A stretch of DNA of 64,000 bases from Latrodectus hesperus (Eukaryota > Arthropoda > Arachnida > Araneae > Theridiidae). The notes beneath the pieces are model-generated. The model ran no database searches, had not been told where the DNA came from, and saw only the letters and a program-made list of their open reading frames with translations. A program made the position numbers and the translations under genes. The DNA lies in assembly GCA_037975125.1 (NCBI GenBank), contig CM075862.1, forward strand, positions 14,877,625-14,941,624. The letters are read 5' to 3'. Below, one piece after another: positions 50,602 to 62,182 of this stretch (positions are counted from its first letter, which is position 1; every line of letters begins with the position of its first letter).

Positions 50602-52008
50602 CACTACTGGCCATTAAAATTACTACACCAAGAAGGAATGCAAATAACAGAACGGTATTTATTGGACTCATACATTATAGTGGAAAGAACAAGTGATTAG
50701 ATTTACAGGAAATTAGGATGTATTGATCTTGAGAAATCAGTACCCAGAGCAGCCACATCTGGCTACAATAACAGCAGTTATCCGCCTAGGCATGGAGTCA
50801 AACAGAGATTGTATGGCATGTACGGGGATCTCAGTCCATGCAGCTTCAACACTATACCACAGTTCATCGACAGTAGTGGATGAGTGATGGCATGCCAATA
50901 GCTCGGCAACCATTGACCACACGTTCTCAATTGGTGACAGATCAGGAGAACGTGGTGGCTAGGGTAACAGTCGAACCTGTTCTGTATCAAGGAAGTTCAG
51001 AACAGTACGGTCAACATGCGATCGTGCATTATCCTGTTGAAACAAAGCATTAGGGAGGCCTCGAAGATAGGGCAGAGCCACGGGCCTTAACACATCGGAA
51101 ATGTAACGGTTGCTGCTCAAAGTGCCGGTAATGCGAACAAGAGGTGATCGAGACGTGTATCCAATGGCACCCCATACCATCACTCCAGCAGATGGGCCAG
51201 TATGGCGATGTCCAATGCAAGCTGGCAATGCGCGTTTTCCACGATGCCTCTAAACACGGATGCGGCCATCATGGTCCTGTATACAGAACCGAGATTCATC
51301 TGTAAAGATGACGTATGATGCCATTCCCGCGTCCAGGTTCATCGCTGATCACACCATTGAAGGCGCTCCTGTCTGTGACGCAGCGTCAATGGTAGCCGAA
51401 GCCATGGTCGCCGTGCAGACAATCCATGCTGCTGCAAACGTCGTCGAACTGTTCGAGCAGAAACTTGTGGCCTTGCAAATGACTCCATTTCTCGACTCAG
51501 GGTTCGTGACGTGGCTGAACGATCCCTTGTGACCATGCGGATAAGATGTCTGTCTTCTCTGCTGTTAGTGATGGGGGTCGCTGAGATCCTGCATGACATT
51601 CCGTATGATTGTCCTGAACCCATCAATTCCATATTCTGCTAACAGTCATGGGGTCTCGACCGACGCGAGCAACAATATTGCGGTACGATAAAACGCCATC
51701 CCGGTAGGCTATAATCCTTCCTCGATCAAAGTCAGACACGTGCTGATAGGCATTTCTTCTTCTTACACGAGGCATTACAACAACTTTCTTTGCCGAAAAC
51801 AACGTTGAAATGGAAATTGAGCATGAGAAAATTGCTGTCAAATCTCTGGTTTTATACACATTGTAGATGTTGCTATACTGTCGCCTGCTTTGTATGAATG
51901 CGCTGAAAATCTATCATTTGCATATCCCAGCAAGTTCTACCTGTCATGCAAATTTCACGTGTGTGGTGTGCCGCTTTCCTGGTGTAGCAATTTTAATGGC
52001 CAGTAGTG
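50602..52008 (-). mobile_element. Tc1/mariner transposon with 29-bp terminal inverted repeats
   Basis: The termini at 50602-50630 (starting cactactggccattaaaat) and 51980-52008 are inverted repeats with one mismatch in 29 bp, flanked by TA at 50600-50601 and 52009-52010, the duplicated target of this superfamily. The 1407-bp element encodes one transposase on the minus strand. Structure and size are typical of a complete Tc1-like element. The ends are well preserved, but the transposase is not functional. Confidence 0.95.
50737..51775 (-). pseudogene. Tc1-like DD34E transposase, disabled
   Basis: The ATG at 51775-51773 starts MPRVRRRN, followed by a helix-turn-helix region (FDRGRIIAYRDG, RNIVARVGRDPMTVSRIW) and a second DNA-binding part (SARTVRRRLQQHGLSARRP). 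The catalytic domain has FTDESRF, VMVWGAIGY, FQQDNARSH and LSPIENVW, with 34 residues between the second D and the E. It ends MPRRITAVIVARCG...SGY at 50737. Breaks, in order: TGA just after RIWN (near 51623), one base lost in a C run near 51575, TGA near 51339, a frameshift near 51320, and TAG codons near 51250 and 50959 at positions where relatives have Trp. About 340 residues is the normal length. Confidence 0.93.
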
Positions 52009-52010
52009 TA

Positions 52011-52359
52011 TTTACGTACATATAAGTAAATTATATTATTCTATCATGATTTGGAAAACGGAAAAGGAGCAAAAATCGGTGAAAATATCGCCCTTATATC
52101 AAGATCTAAAAATGTTGAAGTTATATATCCAAACAAATAGATTATAGGGCAAGATATATATGTGATGACGTGGTCTATTTTTATTATTTAAATTCTAAAT
52201 TAATTTAGGTCTTTCAAATCCTTTTAATAATATAATGTGGAATTATAGTTTGAAGGCCACACATTATTTATGACAATTGGATCAGCCGAGCTCGCTAGAC
52301 TACGGCTATGAGAAGGTGAGTCAGAAGGATGCGTCTTTTGCTTAACTAGAGCCCCACGA
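52011..52359. other. AT-rich DNA with a short mixed end
   Basis: No gene. From 52270 the composition is mixed (gccgagctcgctagactacgg), possibly the edge of the SINE-like repeat that follows. Confidence 0.4.
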
Positions 52360-52394
52360 AGTCTTAGAGCAAAGTACGTCTTTGCTCTAAGACT
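52360..52394. repeat. Perfect 15-bp hairpin
   Basis: agtcttagagcaaag at 52360-52374 and its exact complement at 52380-52394 surround the loop tacgt. It lies at the distal end of the SINE-like repeat at 52400-52645. Confidence 0.92.
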
Positions 52395-52399
52395 CCTCC

Positions 52400-52645
52400 G
52401 ATAGGTGGCAGCACCTGAGGATCCATTCCCTCAATTTTGACATTAATCTGGAGGGGGAGGATATTTTCTCCAGACCAATACACTCATGGTAACTCTTTGA
52501 TAACCGATCACATAACTTTCGATTCCGCAGATTTAACAAGCACGTATATCGCATGTGCTCTGTAGGTCTTTGGCGGTATTGGGAATCGAACCCAGCCCTT
52601 CCGGATGGAAGGCCGATGTCCAAACCACTAGGTTACCACGGACCT
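52400..52645 (-). mobile_element. SINE family E, tRNA-derived
   Basis: The minus strand reads gtccgtggtaacctagtgg (A box), ggccttccatccggaagg and ctgggttcgattccc (B box), then a unique body with catgcgatatacgtgcttg and gagtgtattggtctgg. The tRNA-like head has a good T arm but the 5' and 3' acceptor sides (ggtccgt, ataccgcc) do not pair, so it is a SINE head and not a tRNA gene. Only one copy is seen in the window. Confidence 0.6.
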
Positions 52646-52858
52646 AACATACGTGATGTACACATTGATGTATCACTATTTATTATGAAAAATAAAAAAA
52701 AAATTTCCATCCAATTTGATATTTTGTTATTGCGATTATTTTAGTCTAGCATTCGAATTACATATAGTGATTTTTCTAATGAGTAAAACTTAAATACACT
52801 TCGGAGCGACAGTATATCTCCTACATTCTCATTGAAAGTACATTGTTCTCTCTGATCT
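52646..52858. other. AT-rich spacer
   Basis: No feature supported. Confidence 0.5.
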
Positions 52859-52859
52859 G

Positions 52860-54080
52860 TACCACTGGCCACCCAAACTTTAACACAAAAAAGGGGGAGG
52901 GCAAAGATATGACAGCGAAATTTATTAACACGTTACACAACGATCAACTGGTAGAAATTACAGTTTCTTGTGAAGTGTGAATGATGGTAAATGATGGCTC
53001 CAGCAATCCATGCGGTTTCCACATATTGACGAAGTTAATCTGGTGCAATAGAGGGAACTGTATACCGGGCGAGCTATAGCATAATGGAGCACGCGTTTTT
53101 GATTGGCGAAAGACCGGAAGGAAAACCAGCCAAGATAGTAATTCAATCGGGTGTATAACGAAGAATGCGTAGTCGAGATTATTCTGCTGGAATATAGCTG
53201 ATGGTAAGCAAGAGATTTATGGAAGGACCCTGGAATCCAACAGCTCAGAGATGTAGTGCTGATTGTTTAGAGTATGGGCATCGTGTACAAGAAGGACGTG
53301 GAAGTGATCTCCTGTACCACTCTAAACCATGATAAGACAATGTGGCGAAACATAAAGCAACAATTCAGTAGTCTTTCATCACGTTGTCTTTAGACTCGAA
53401 TCCCACCATTGTTGTACTGCAGGCAGAAGCAAGATTTGTCAGTAAAGACAATATCCCTCGTTTATTACACCACTGCCGGCATAAGCATTTATGAATTTGA
53501 GTCAAGAGCAAAAGAAGCTTTGTGCGCTTTGCTTCCTCATACATACAAACGATGTCGAATGGTATAAGCTGAGACAGAATGATGGGCAACAGACTGTTGT
53601 GTTATGGTTCATAACGTGGCTGAGTGATGCAACAGCGCCATCTGTCAGCGCGTACAATGACGCAACGAGGTGGCCGTAGGTCATTTTTTCCATCCTGCAT
53701 CCAGTAATTTGCATCACAGTTGCTTGGTTTCGTCCCACGCGATCATCGATTTCTGTGAAGGGTAATTCATAGTCCTAATCGGTTCTTTGGTCGAATTCAA
53801 AAATTAAACCGAAAGATACAGGGTGAGGCAAAATATAGCAGCTTAAGCAAAGAATAAAAGTACCATTTCGGCCATCTCTTCTCTCTTTATTTGATGTTTG
53901 CATTTGGTGACTCTCGGTCTTGTACCTCCTGAAGCTGCATTTCACATACTTTATCATAACCCGAATAGTTTCAGGGACTTGATCGATGTTTTTGTTGATC
54001 AAGTAGGATAAGGCAACAACGATGTTTGCAGGTGGCCCATATTGTGCGCATGCACAATAATTTTAACGAGTTATATATCT
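52860..54080 (-). mobile_element. Old Tc1/mariner relic related to the 50.6-kb element
   Basis: The left end, accactggccacccaaacttt at 52861, is a diverged form of the 50602 terminus. On the minus strand, translated fragments in changing frames recall the same transposase: VGRNQATVMQI (near 53735), ITQPRYEP, CRQWC and TDKSCF-like pieces (53400-53480), FQQNNLDY (near 53190) and a PI.L piece. Stops and frameshifts are frequent. The right end near 54080 (gcacaataattttaac) is a guess. This is far older than its neighbour. Confidence 0.65.
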
Positions 54081-55294
54081 GTTTGCAGAAACGCAAGATG
54101 TCTTTCTTTAGGGCATTGCATTTGGAGTGGCCAACAATAAGCAATGGTTTTGGAGTTTTTATTTTACTTCTACGTTAACTGAGTAACTATTAACTGATTC
54201 GTCATATATAAGACAAAGGCATAGATTTTGCAACTTCTGCTTGGCTGTATCGTTCTCACAATAAACATACGTTTGTTTCTATGTAGTTTTAAAAATTTTT
54301 TAAGCCATTTGCTACGTTCCTGCCTTATATTTCTGTTCTACCAAAAAATACAATTATTTTTATGAACTTTTTTATATAAGGAATGTCTTTTGCATTACAA
54401 GAGATTCTTTGATCCTTTTCATATTGGAAAACTTTTTTCATTAGAAAACTCTGAATTTATGAAAGTCAGGAAGAAGTAATTGAATGTTTTATCTTGTCTT
54501 AAAATGCAGTGCCACAAACTTGAAAGCAAAAATAAGTAATTACTTACACTTTGCAATTTTAGATCTTTAAATAATCAAAAAGCTAAAAAAAAAACCAAGA
54601 TTGTTCTCATATTTTATTGGCATGTGTATATTAAGTAATATGCATGTCTAGTGTAGGTTTTTCTAGATCTTTATTGAATAGATCTTCGTATTTAAAAAAG
54701 TAAACGTTAGAACAATAAGACTAAAATTTACGGATGTTTTTCGAATTTTATCACCAGTTAAATGATTTGATTATCTATATTTTTTTCGATTTGAACTGAA
54801 CAAGTCCTATGCTTTAATATTGTCGTTAAAATATAAATATTTATTGTTCCAGAAGAGACAATGTTAAAATATTACATCAGAAACTGTAATTCAGTGAAGA
54901 ATACTTAATTAATCTACATTTTGTAGAGTAATAGTTATATTAACAATACTTTAGTCATCGTGCATAGTGAGTATATTAAAATCTTATTGTATTAATAAAG
55001 ATATGTTGAGTGAAGGAGAAGTTAAGAATATCTTATATAAGCATTAATTTTAAAAAAAGGAATATATAGAGAATAATTAACAACTTATTTTCATTTTTCT
55101 TGATAGATAAAACAAGATAAAATTAAATAATTATTTTTTTAAACTTTGCTTTTCAATAAATTCACATAATAAATGGCATTTTTTACATCATTTAAACTTA
55201 TATTTTATAATTTTATGTTGCACAACAGATTTACAATAAAAAAAAGCATAAAATGGAAGTTAAGAGGACCATTTTGACAGCAAAACTTTTCCAG
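54081..55294. other. AT-rich DNA, nothing recognised
   Basis: No gene or named repeat found. Confidence 0.55.
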
Positions 55295-55640
55295 ATTAAA
55301 AAGATGCACTTCGAGCATCTTCACGGTTTCAAACCGAGTCGCCACCCATCATAACTTTAATATCGAGTTCTTTTGAGGTTGGCTGAGCTTCCAGCTGCCA
55401 CACCCCCCTTGATTGCGTGCGCTCCCCCTTCGGGGAGGGAGCCTCGAGATATGATTGCTGGGTTATGTTATGGAACGATAAGCACGCGCTGAAGTGCCGC
55501 TCTCCGATTGGCTTTACCTCGAGTTATGATTTTATGACGCCTCATAACAGCAGCCAATAGGAACCTTTTCCGAGACTTGCAGAGTTAATGGCGAGGCTTC
55601 ATAGAAAGGGAAAGCGTTTTGTAGAAAGGGCCAATGTTAC
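55295..55640. promoter_or_regulatory. Compact GC-rich island with symmetric CCAAT and TTATGA sites
   Basis: The island has an inverted CCAAT (ATTGG, 55507-55511) and a direct CCAAT (55554-55558). Between them lies an inverted pair, gttatga (55523-55529) and tcataac (55542-55548), which flanks ttttatgacgcc, a posterior-Hox-like string. Upstream are two small hairpins, aagatgc...gcatctt (55301-55321) and cggtttcaaaccg (near 55325), and ggttatgttatgg. No reading frame is present. Enhancer or promoter is inferred from sites and composition. Confidence 0.42.
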
Positions 55641-56139
55641 GCATTTTTTAATGCATTGATACTTTATTAATTATTACTTGTCTCGAAGTGAATTTCTTCT
55701 TATCATTAAATGTTTATGAATTTTTAATTATATCATAATTTTTAGTATTATAAAATTTTTAAATTAAAAATATTAACTCTTGACACACTTACGATATTTT
55801 TGTTTTATATAATAAATTAAATAAAATTACAGGAATATATAATGAATGAAAATTGATCAACACATTGTGTGTGGTAGGCATAACTTACGATGACATTTGG
55901 AATTCCGTTAGCTTACAATGTTTTGAAAAAGTCTTTTATTTAAAAACCAAATATTAAGAATTTTAAAAATGAAATGTTTCCAGTTTTCTTGGCTTGAATC
56001 ACAGTTGCTTTTTTATTCGTCCAACTATCATTTTTTGCTTAAGAAAGCCAATGAGACTGGCATTTTACATTCATCTCACCTCTCTAAGTATTTATGTTGA
56101 TGGCAGGATTCAAATCCAGGAATTACTTATTTATCAGAG
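55641..56139. other. AT-rich DNA, nothing recognised
   Basis: No feature supported. Confidence 0.5.
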
Positions 56140-56365
56140 TGTGTAGTTTGGGGAGTAAAATAGCAGTCGACCTTGCGGTGCACTCTGGGTGCCACTAAAT
56201 CTGCTACAGCCATGCCACCTTCCTTGAGTCTCTGGCCTGTTTTGAAGGTCGATATCTGCATCTTTTCAGAGGATTGCGTGATTCCTGGAAATGAGGCTGG
56301 CTCGCATTTTGGCCTGGGTCCTTCAGAGACCTTTGAACAGCCCTTTTTTTCCATTCAATAAAATT
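56140..56365. other. Unassigned mixed-composition segment open on both strands
   Basis: About 220 bp with balanced composition between AT-rich flanks. It reads openly on minus (56127-56354, 75 codons) and plus (56173-56361). No domain is recognised and there is no splice or start context I would trust. It could be an exon, an old repeat or a small island. Confidence 0.3.
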
Positions 56366-56769
56366 GTCAATTAAGAGAAGACCTGCTACTAGAATAAAAC
56401 AGAAGGCATCTTGTGATTCTGTCTGTAAGCCCCTGGGTTTTCCTGATTAAGGGGTCAGAGGCTATTTCTGATTTTCTTAAAAGGGAAAATGTAGCACTTT
56501 TTCGCCTTTCAACAGACCATGACGGTTTGCCGGAGCATTTGTATAGGTTTGAACTTTGAAGCTCTCCCTTATTTCTTGCTTAAATAAGATCGAATTTTCG
56601 ACACTAACCATCTTCACTCGTACCATGCACTTGTATTTTTAACATGTAGTATTCAGAGATATTGGAAGGCCAGAAAACTCATGGTGTCATAGCTAATTTT
56701 TGGGGCATTTGCAATAAATAAATAAATTCAAATTTTGACTCCGCATTTGTACATCCACAATATCTTTGC
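56366..56769. other. Mixed spacer, nothing recognised
   Basis: Moderate AT content. No frame, island signature or repeat copy identified. Confidence 0.45.
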
Positions 56770-56935
56770 TTAGAGAACAGTTTTTGATACTTTTGAACTC
56801 ACCATGATAGACGTACATGCAGAAAGGGTGGATCGCAACATTTATTTCCCGTTATTTAAAACTGTCTTGGATTGAACCCAGGAATTTCCACGTGAAGAAA
56901 ACAGTTACATGTCTAGGCCACGGTAAACTATGAGC
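56770..56935 (-). mobile_element. SINE family B, copy 7
   Basis: The minus strand reads ccgtggcctagacatg (A-box region), attcctgggttcaatccaag (B box), then atgttgcgatccaccc and ctgcatgtacgtctatc. It is truncated at the tail. Confidence 0.65.
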
Positions 56936-57136
56936 TTATGTAATTTACAACATCATTAATTTATTACTAATGAATAAAGAAATTTAACAAATTTTCTTGA
57001 TCTGTGATTAATTTGGTTGTCATTGAATACGTATCTAAATTTTTATTTTTCATAATAACAAATTGAAGAACGTAAAACTTGAAATTTTCGGATCGATTAT
57101 GCAAGAAGAGTCCTTTTTCCAATCAATGTGCCGTTA

Positions 57137-57754
<618 letters not shown>

Positions 57755-57990
57755 CAATGTCTTTCAAGAGAAATGATACCTCTGAATTGGCAGAAATAAA
57801 AACAATGCTCTCTGGAGTATAAGATCTTGAGTTTTATCCCGGCCATTGGTGAATAATTGGAGATGGCTGTTATGCTCTTGTCTTCTGCATGTACACCTGA
57901 CAGAATGGTTACTGGGGAGTTTTTCCAGTTTCTTCCTTTGCAACGTTTGAATACGATCCACTTTTAACCTTTTTATTGCGTAATAACAAA
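57755..57990 (+). mobile_element. SINE family B, copy 8
   Basis: gagtataagatcttgagttttatccc in the B-box position, gaataattggagatggctgttatgc, cttctgcatgtacacctgacag, ttttccagtttcttcc and gtttgaatacgatccac follow the family order. Confidence 0.65.
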
Positions 57991-58350
57991 TTATCATAAA
58001 ACAGAATAAAACTAATTGCTCTATTGAATATTAATAAACATGCTATGACATTTTGCAAGTTTTTCAGCTAAATATGAAATTTGCTTTTAAATAAGTATAA
58101 TAACGGTTAGCTTAAAATCAAAGGTATGGTTTCATTTACTTATTGCAATAATTTCGCATTGATATTAAAATAAAAACTATCAATATGTGAAAATTAAGAT
58201 TTCATTTAGTTGTTTGTAGGATTATTAATAATACAAATTACAATCTTATTAAACACATCCTTTTTATCATCTGACTTGTCCATTAAGGGACACTAATTTA
58301 CTCATAACAATTTTAAAAATATTTCTGTCCATTTAAAATATACCCATTAA

Positions 58351-58354
<4 letters not shown>
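57991..58354. other. AT-rich spacer
   Basis: No feature supported. Confidence 0.5.

Positions 58355-58422
<68 letters not shown>
58355..58422. repeat. (TA)n microsatellite
   Basis: About 34 TA units. Confidence 0.95.
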
Positions 58423-58427
<5 letters not shown>

Positions 58428-58590
58428 TAAAGGAAAAAAGCAAAAACATATATAAATATAAAGTAATAAATACGATACTGAAAATACAATGTAGGAACTA
58501 CAATACAATATATATATGAATGCAATACATTATATTATTTTAGTATCTTTCCAATTTATATTTCTGGTTTCAATTTTCTTCATTTTTTAT

Positions 58591-58707
<117 letters not shown>

Positions 58708-60129
58708 TGAATGAGTGCTTCAGGTAATATAGTATTGAGTCAACCTCAAATTTCTTTTCAGAATCCAAACTCAGAATGGTAAAGCTAATTTTCATTAAGT
58801 GTGTCCTTATTAGTTCAAGTCATTAACGTAAAAAATGAGCAACAGTTCATTTGATACATCAATATTTTTGCACAATTGGAGATTTCAACTATAGAAGCTT
58901 GCTCCATTTTAACCATGCATATCATGGAAACACAGTGCGTTACTTCGATATATTGCAGGATACTTTGCACAGAATCGTAGGAACTCTTTCCAAAGTTCTT
59001 GGTAAGCAAGAATGAAAATGAGATGTGTAAAATTCATTCAAATTAAATGGACCTTAATTAAAGTCAAAATAAATTAATTTGTTTATTTCACTTGTAATGT
59101 AGGAAAAAAATATAATTGTTTTTATGCGAATATTGAAATGAATCTTGGCATAAAAACAAAGCATATCTTATTCTAGAAATATCAGCTCCAAAAAAAAATG
59201 ATTTACAGGATTATAAATCTGTATTGTTATGATATCGGACTCTGTGTCCAGTTTTCTAGGGAAAAAGTAACGCAACACATGTGTTTCTTTTTTTATCCAT
59301 GAAAATGATATCTTGATCAATAACTGGAGGAATAACAGGTATGTAAAAACTGATTACTGTCACATTTATATAGAAAAAACATAGTGATGTATATTTTTAT
59401 AATAATTAAAAATTTTAAAAGTAACTTTTAAATGTAATATCTATATTAAATAAAATTTTATTGCATGAACTTCACTACCGACTGGGATTAAGCTAAAAGA
59501 GTATGAAAATCAACTAAATAAAAGCACTAAAAATATAAATAATGCTTGAATGTTCTCAAAAGTTGCAGTGAAGGTAACTTATTCAAATTAATAATTTCAA
59601 CACATGCGCAAAATCCATCATTGTCTTTCGTCGGGAATACATAGCAACTTTTAACTGTGTTTAAGTGAAAGTATCTAGAGCAGAATGTCAAAATCAATGG
59701 TTAACATGGGCCCAAATAAACCAAGTTTAACTTTAACTGGGCCACACACACACACACAGAATCTTGTCATATTATTGCACTTTAAAACTTAAGCAAGTGA
59801 ATTGTTTTTATAGTAGTTAAAGTTAAACACTTGATTACTTTTAATCGGGAAATCTTGTTAATAATTTATATTATTATCTTTTTTATTCAACAACAAATAA
59901 ATGAGTTAATTATTAAATAATTGAAAATTTTGTTAACTTTTCGTTAAGCTTTGGGTCTGTATTTTATTTAAAGTGTTACGATTTATATATTTTAGATATT
60001 ATTTACACTTAAGTAACGTATTTACCTAATTATAGTAAATTCAGCATAAATGTACATATTTTGTTCAAAAACAGAAAAAGAGAGAGTGTTAGTTCAAAAA
60101 AAATTAGTGAATTATTTTTTATTTTTACT
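58708..60129. other. AT-rich DNA, nothing recognised
   Basis: A short (CA)n run lies near 59744-59758. No gene or mobile element identified. Confidence 0.5.
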
Positions 60130-61090
60130 CTACCATGGTTATTTTATTAGATATGACTGCATGTCGATGGACCGGAGCACAGAAACGTTTGTCGTGGGAC
60201 ACAACCCCTGATACAGACAGCCGGAACAAATTCGCTGAATAATCTTTGAAACATTTCTCGTTTTTGAAACCAATCACTTTCATATTTTGATGCAAATAAA
60301 CAATCTTTCCGAAACAAGGGCATTAGCGGGCACAGTCCCTGTTGGATAAAGATGCATTTCTGCAGACGACAACCGTAGAAAGAGTTTTTTATGTAGGTGT
60401 TGAAACCCATTCCCTCTCTGAAATGATGGTCTTCCCCGTGTTTGTCCAGGGACAACACCGGATATTGTGTCAACGAGGTCAGGGCATATGGGCGAAACCC
60501 AAAACAAAACACACGTATTTGCTGCGGCGGGATAAAAATGAAGCCCGACTCATATGGAACCATAAGGGCAGCTGGCAAACAGAAAGTATCTGCTGCTAAA
60601 TCCCATCATCCAGCCATGCGTGATCCCTCCGTCACTCCCCCTCCCACCTATATAACTGTTGCACAGGAGAGAACTTACTCGGGGATGTCATTGTCTAGAG
60701 GGGAAAAAATTGAGGGGGTTAGGGCAGAGATTATAATCCGGACAGCTATTCGGGGGTTAAGCATCTACGAGGTTCGAAGCCTCCCCAACACCTGAGCATG
60801 TCCGGTTGTCTCGCCATGTTTTCGCAATGGAGTGTCGAATCATCCGAGTGTGTTGCGAGGGATGAATCCTCGCGCTTTGTCTGTCTGGGTGACATCCACA
60901 AGTTGAGATGTCGGGGGTGGCGTGGCAAAGTGTTCCTGTCTTCACCTGAGCTGAGATCTGACATGGCTTTGTGTCTCCCGCCTCGGTGGTTTTGCGCTGA
61001 GGAAGAGAAGTGATTGCCACCCCCCATCGGCCTCTTGATCTCGGAATAATCCATGCAGTCGCTCCTTCACGTTGGAAGAAACAGGAGTAG
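60130..61090. promoter_or_regulatory. GC-rich island with a POU-Fox-like composite site
   Basis: A CpG-containing block of nearly 1 kb. At 60286-60303 tttgatgcaaataaacaat joins a perfect octamer (atgcaaat, 60290-60297) to a forkhead-like taaacaa and Sox-like acaat; aaaccaatcac lies just upstream. The second part (60600-61060) is richer in GC (ctccgtcactccccctcccacc). Frames of 70-143 codons are open on both strands (60147-60578 -, 60442-60795 +, 60746-61054 -), none with a recognised family, as expected from low stop density. Regulatory DNA is favoured, but a fast-evolving exon remains possible. Confidence 0.37.
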
Positions 61091-61849
61091 AAAAAGGATT
61101 TTTTTATATTTGCTTATTGACTCCAGCGAAAAAACACACAATTGCTTAACCTTTAATGCTCTACTTTAAAGAAATAAATTATTAATAACTCTATTATTAA
61201 ATATATATGTGAATGAGTTATACTTGAGTTTGTAAGTTAAATATTTAGATATGAGATTAAATATTGTTGTTTATAGTCATAGATGTTTTCATACCCACAA
61301 TCCAATTCAAGGCAAAATAGTTGGTAAAAAACACGTAAAGCAGTAAAATGAAATTCAAATCAAGATGAAAATCGTTGAGTTAAGAAATCTACCAAAACTT
61401 CCCGTTAGTTCACTTCATTACTTATTTCTGAAACTTCACCAAATAATATTGTTTTATTCATATTTAGGTAGCGCATTTGAAAGAACGAAGTAACCATAAT
61501 AATAAAAATAAATCTAATGGGATGATGTATACAGTATGGAACGATCAGAAAAAGCACTAGTGAAAGATAAATGGTTGCAGATATTGACCCTATAGTGCAT
61601 ACACTCGTTGTTTTTTATTGGAATATTTTGAAAACTGTATTCGACAATCCAAATAATATATACTACATTATAGTCATCTGTGCTTAACATTTGATGAATA
61701 CTTTAAGCATAAAATTTTAAGTCAATTTTATTACAACGATCTTTATAAAAAATGAATAATTTTATTAACATATTTAAATTTTATCATTATTTACTATCTT
61801 CAAACAATAATAGTTTATGTATATACATTTAAACTAAACTAAGAGCACC
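61091..61849. other. AT-rich DNA, nothing recognised
   Basis: No feature supported. Confidence 0.5.
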
Positions 61850-62114
61850 CGCACGACAGACCCTCTGGACCAGGACTGCCCATACCTGTTTCCTTGATCG
61901 AAGACCCTGGGGTGCAAAGTATATGTCACGGAAAGGAGGTCAGCTTAGGGTACCCCCCCCCCAGTGTTTAATTCTCAAGAATGTTTAATACTTACTTTCA
62001 TTGACCACTGAAGGCATGAAAGGGTGAGATGACTTTGCCAGGATCGAACCTCGACCCGTGCAACAACAGTGGAATATATACTTCGACTTGTGTGGCGTGG
62101 ATGTAGCGATAAAG

Positions 62115-62115
<1 letters not shown>
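61850..62115 (-). mobile_element. SINE family C, copy 3
   Basis: The minus strand has the best B box of the family (cgaggttcgatcctgg) after gttgttgcacgggt, then tcatgcctt, cactgggggggg and gaccctctgg-side sequence. The order matches 14130-14370 and 23555-23795. Confidence 0.68.

Positions 62116-62117
<2 letters not shown>

Positions 62118-62178
<61 letters not shown>
62118..62178. repeat. (TA)n microsatellite
   Basis: About 30 TA units immediately next to the SINE head. Confidence 0.95.

Positions 62179-62182
<4 letters not shown>

Noticed and set aside
52548..52640. Apparent minus-strand tRNA
   Set aside because: The acceptor ends do not pair and the region downstream continues as a repeat-like body; SINE head preferred.
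60147..60578. 143-codon minus-strand open frame
   Set aside because: Overlaps other open frames on both strands of a GC-rich island and resembles no protein family; low stop density explains it.
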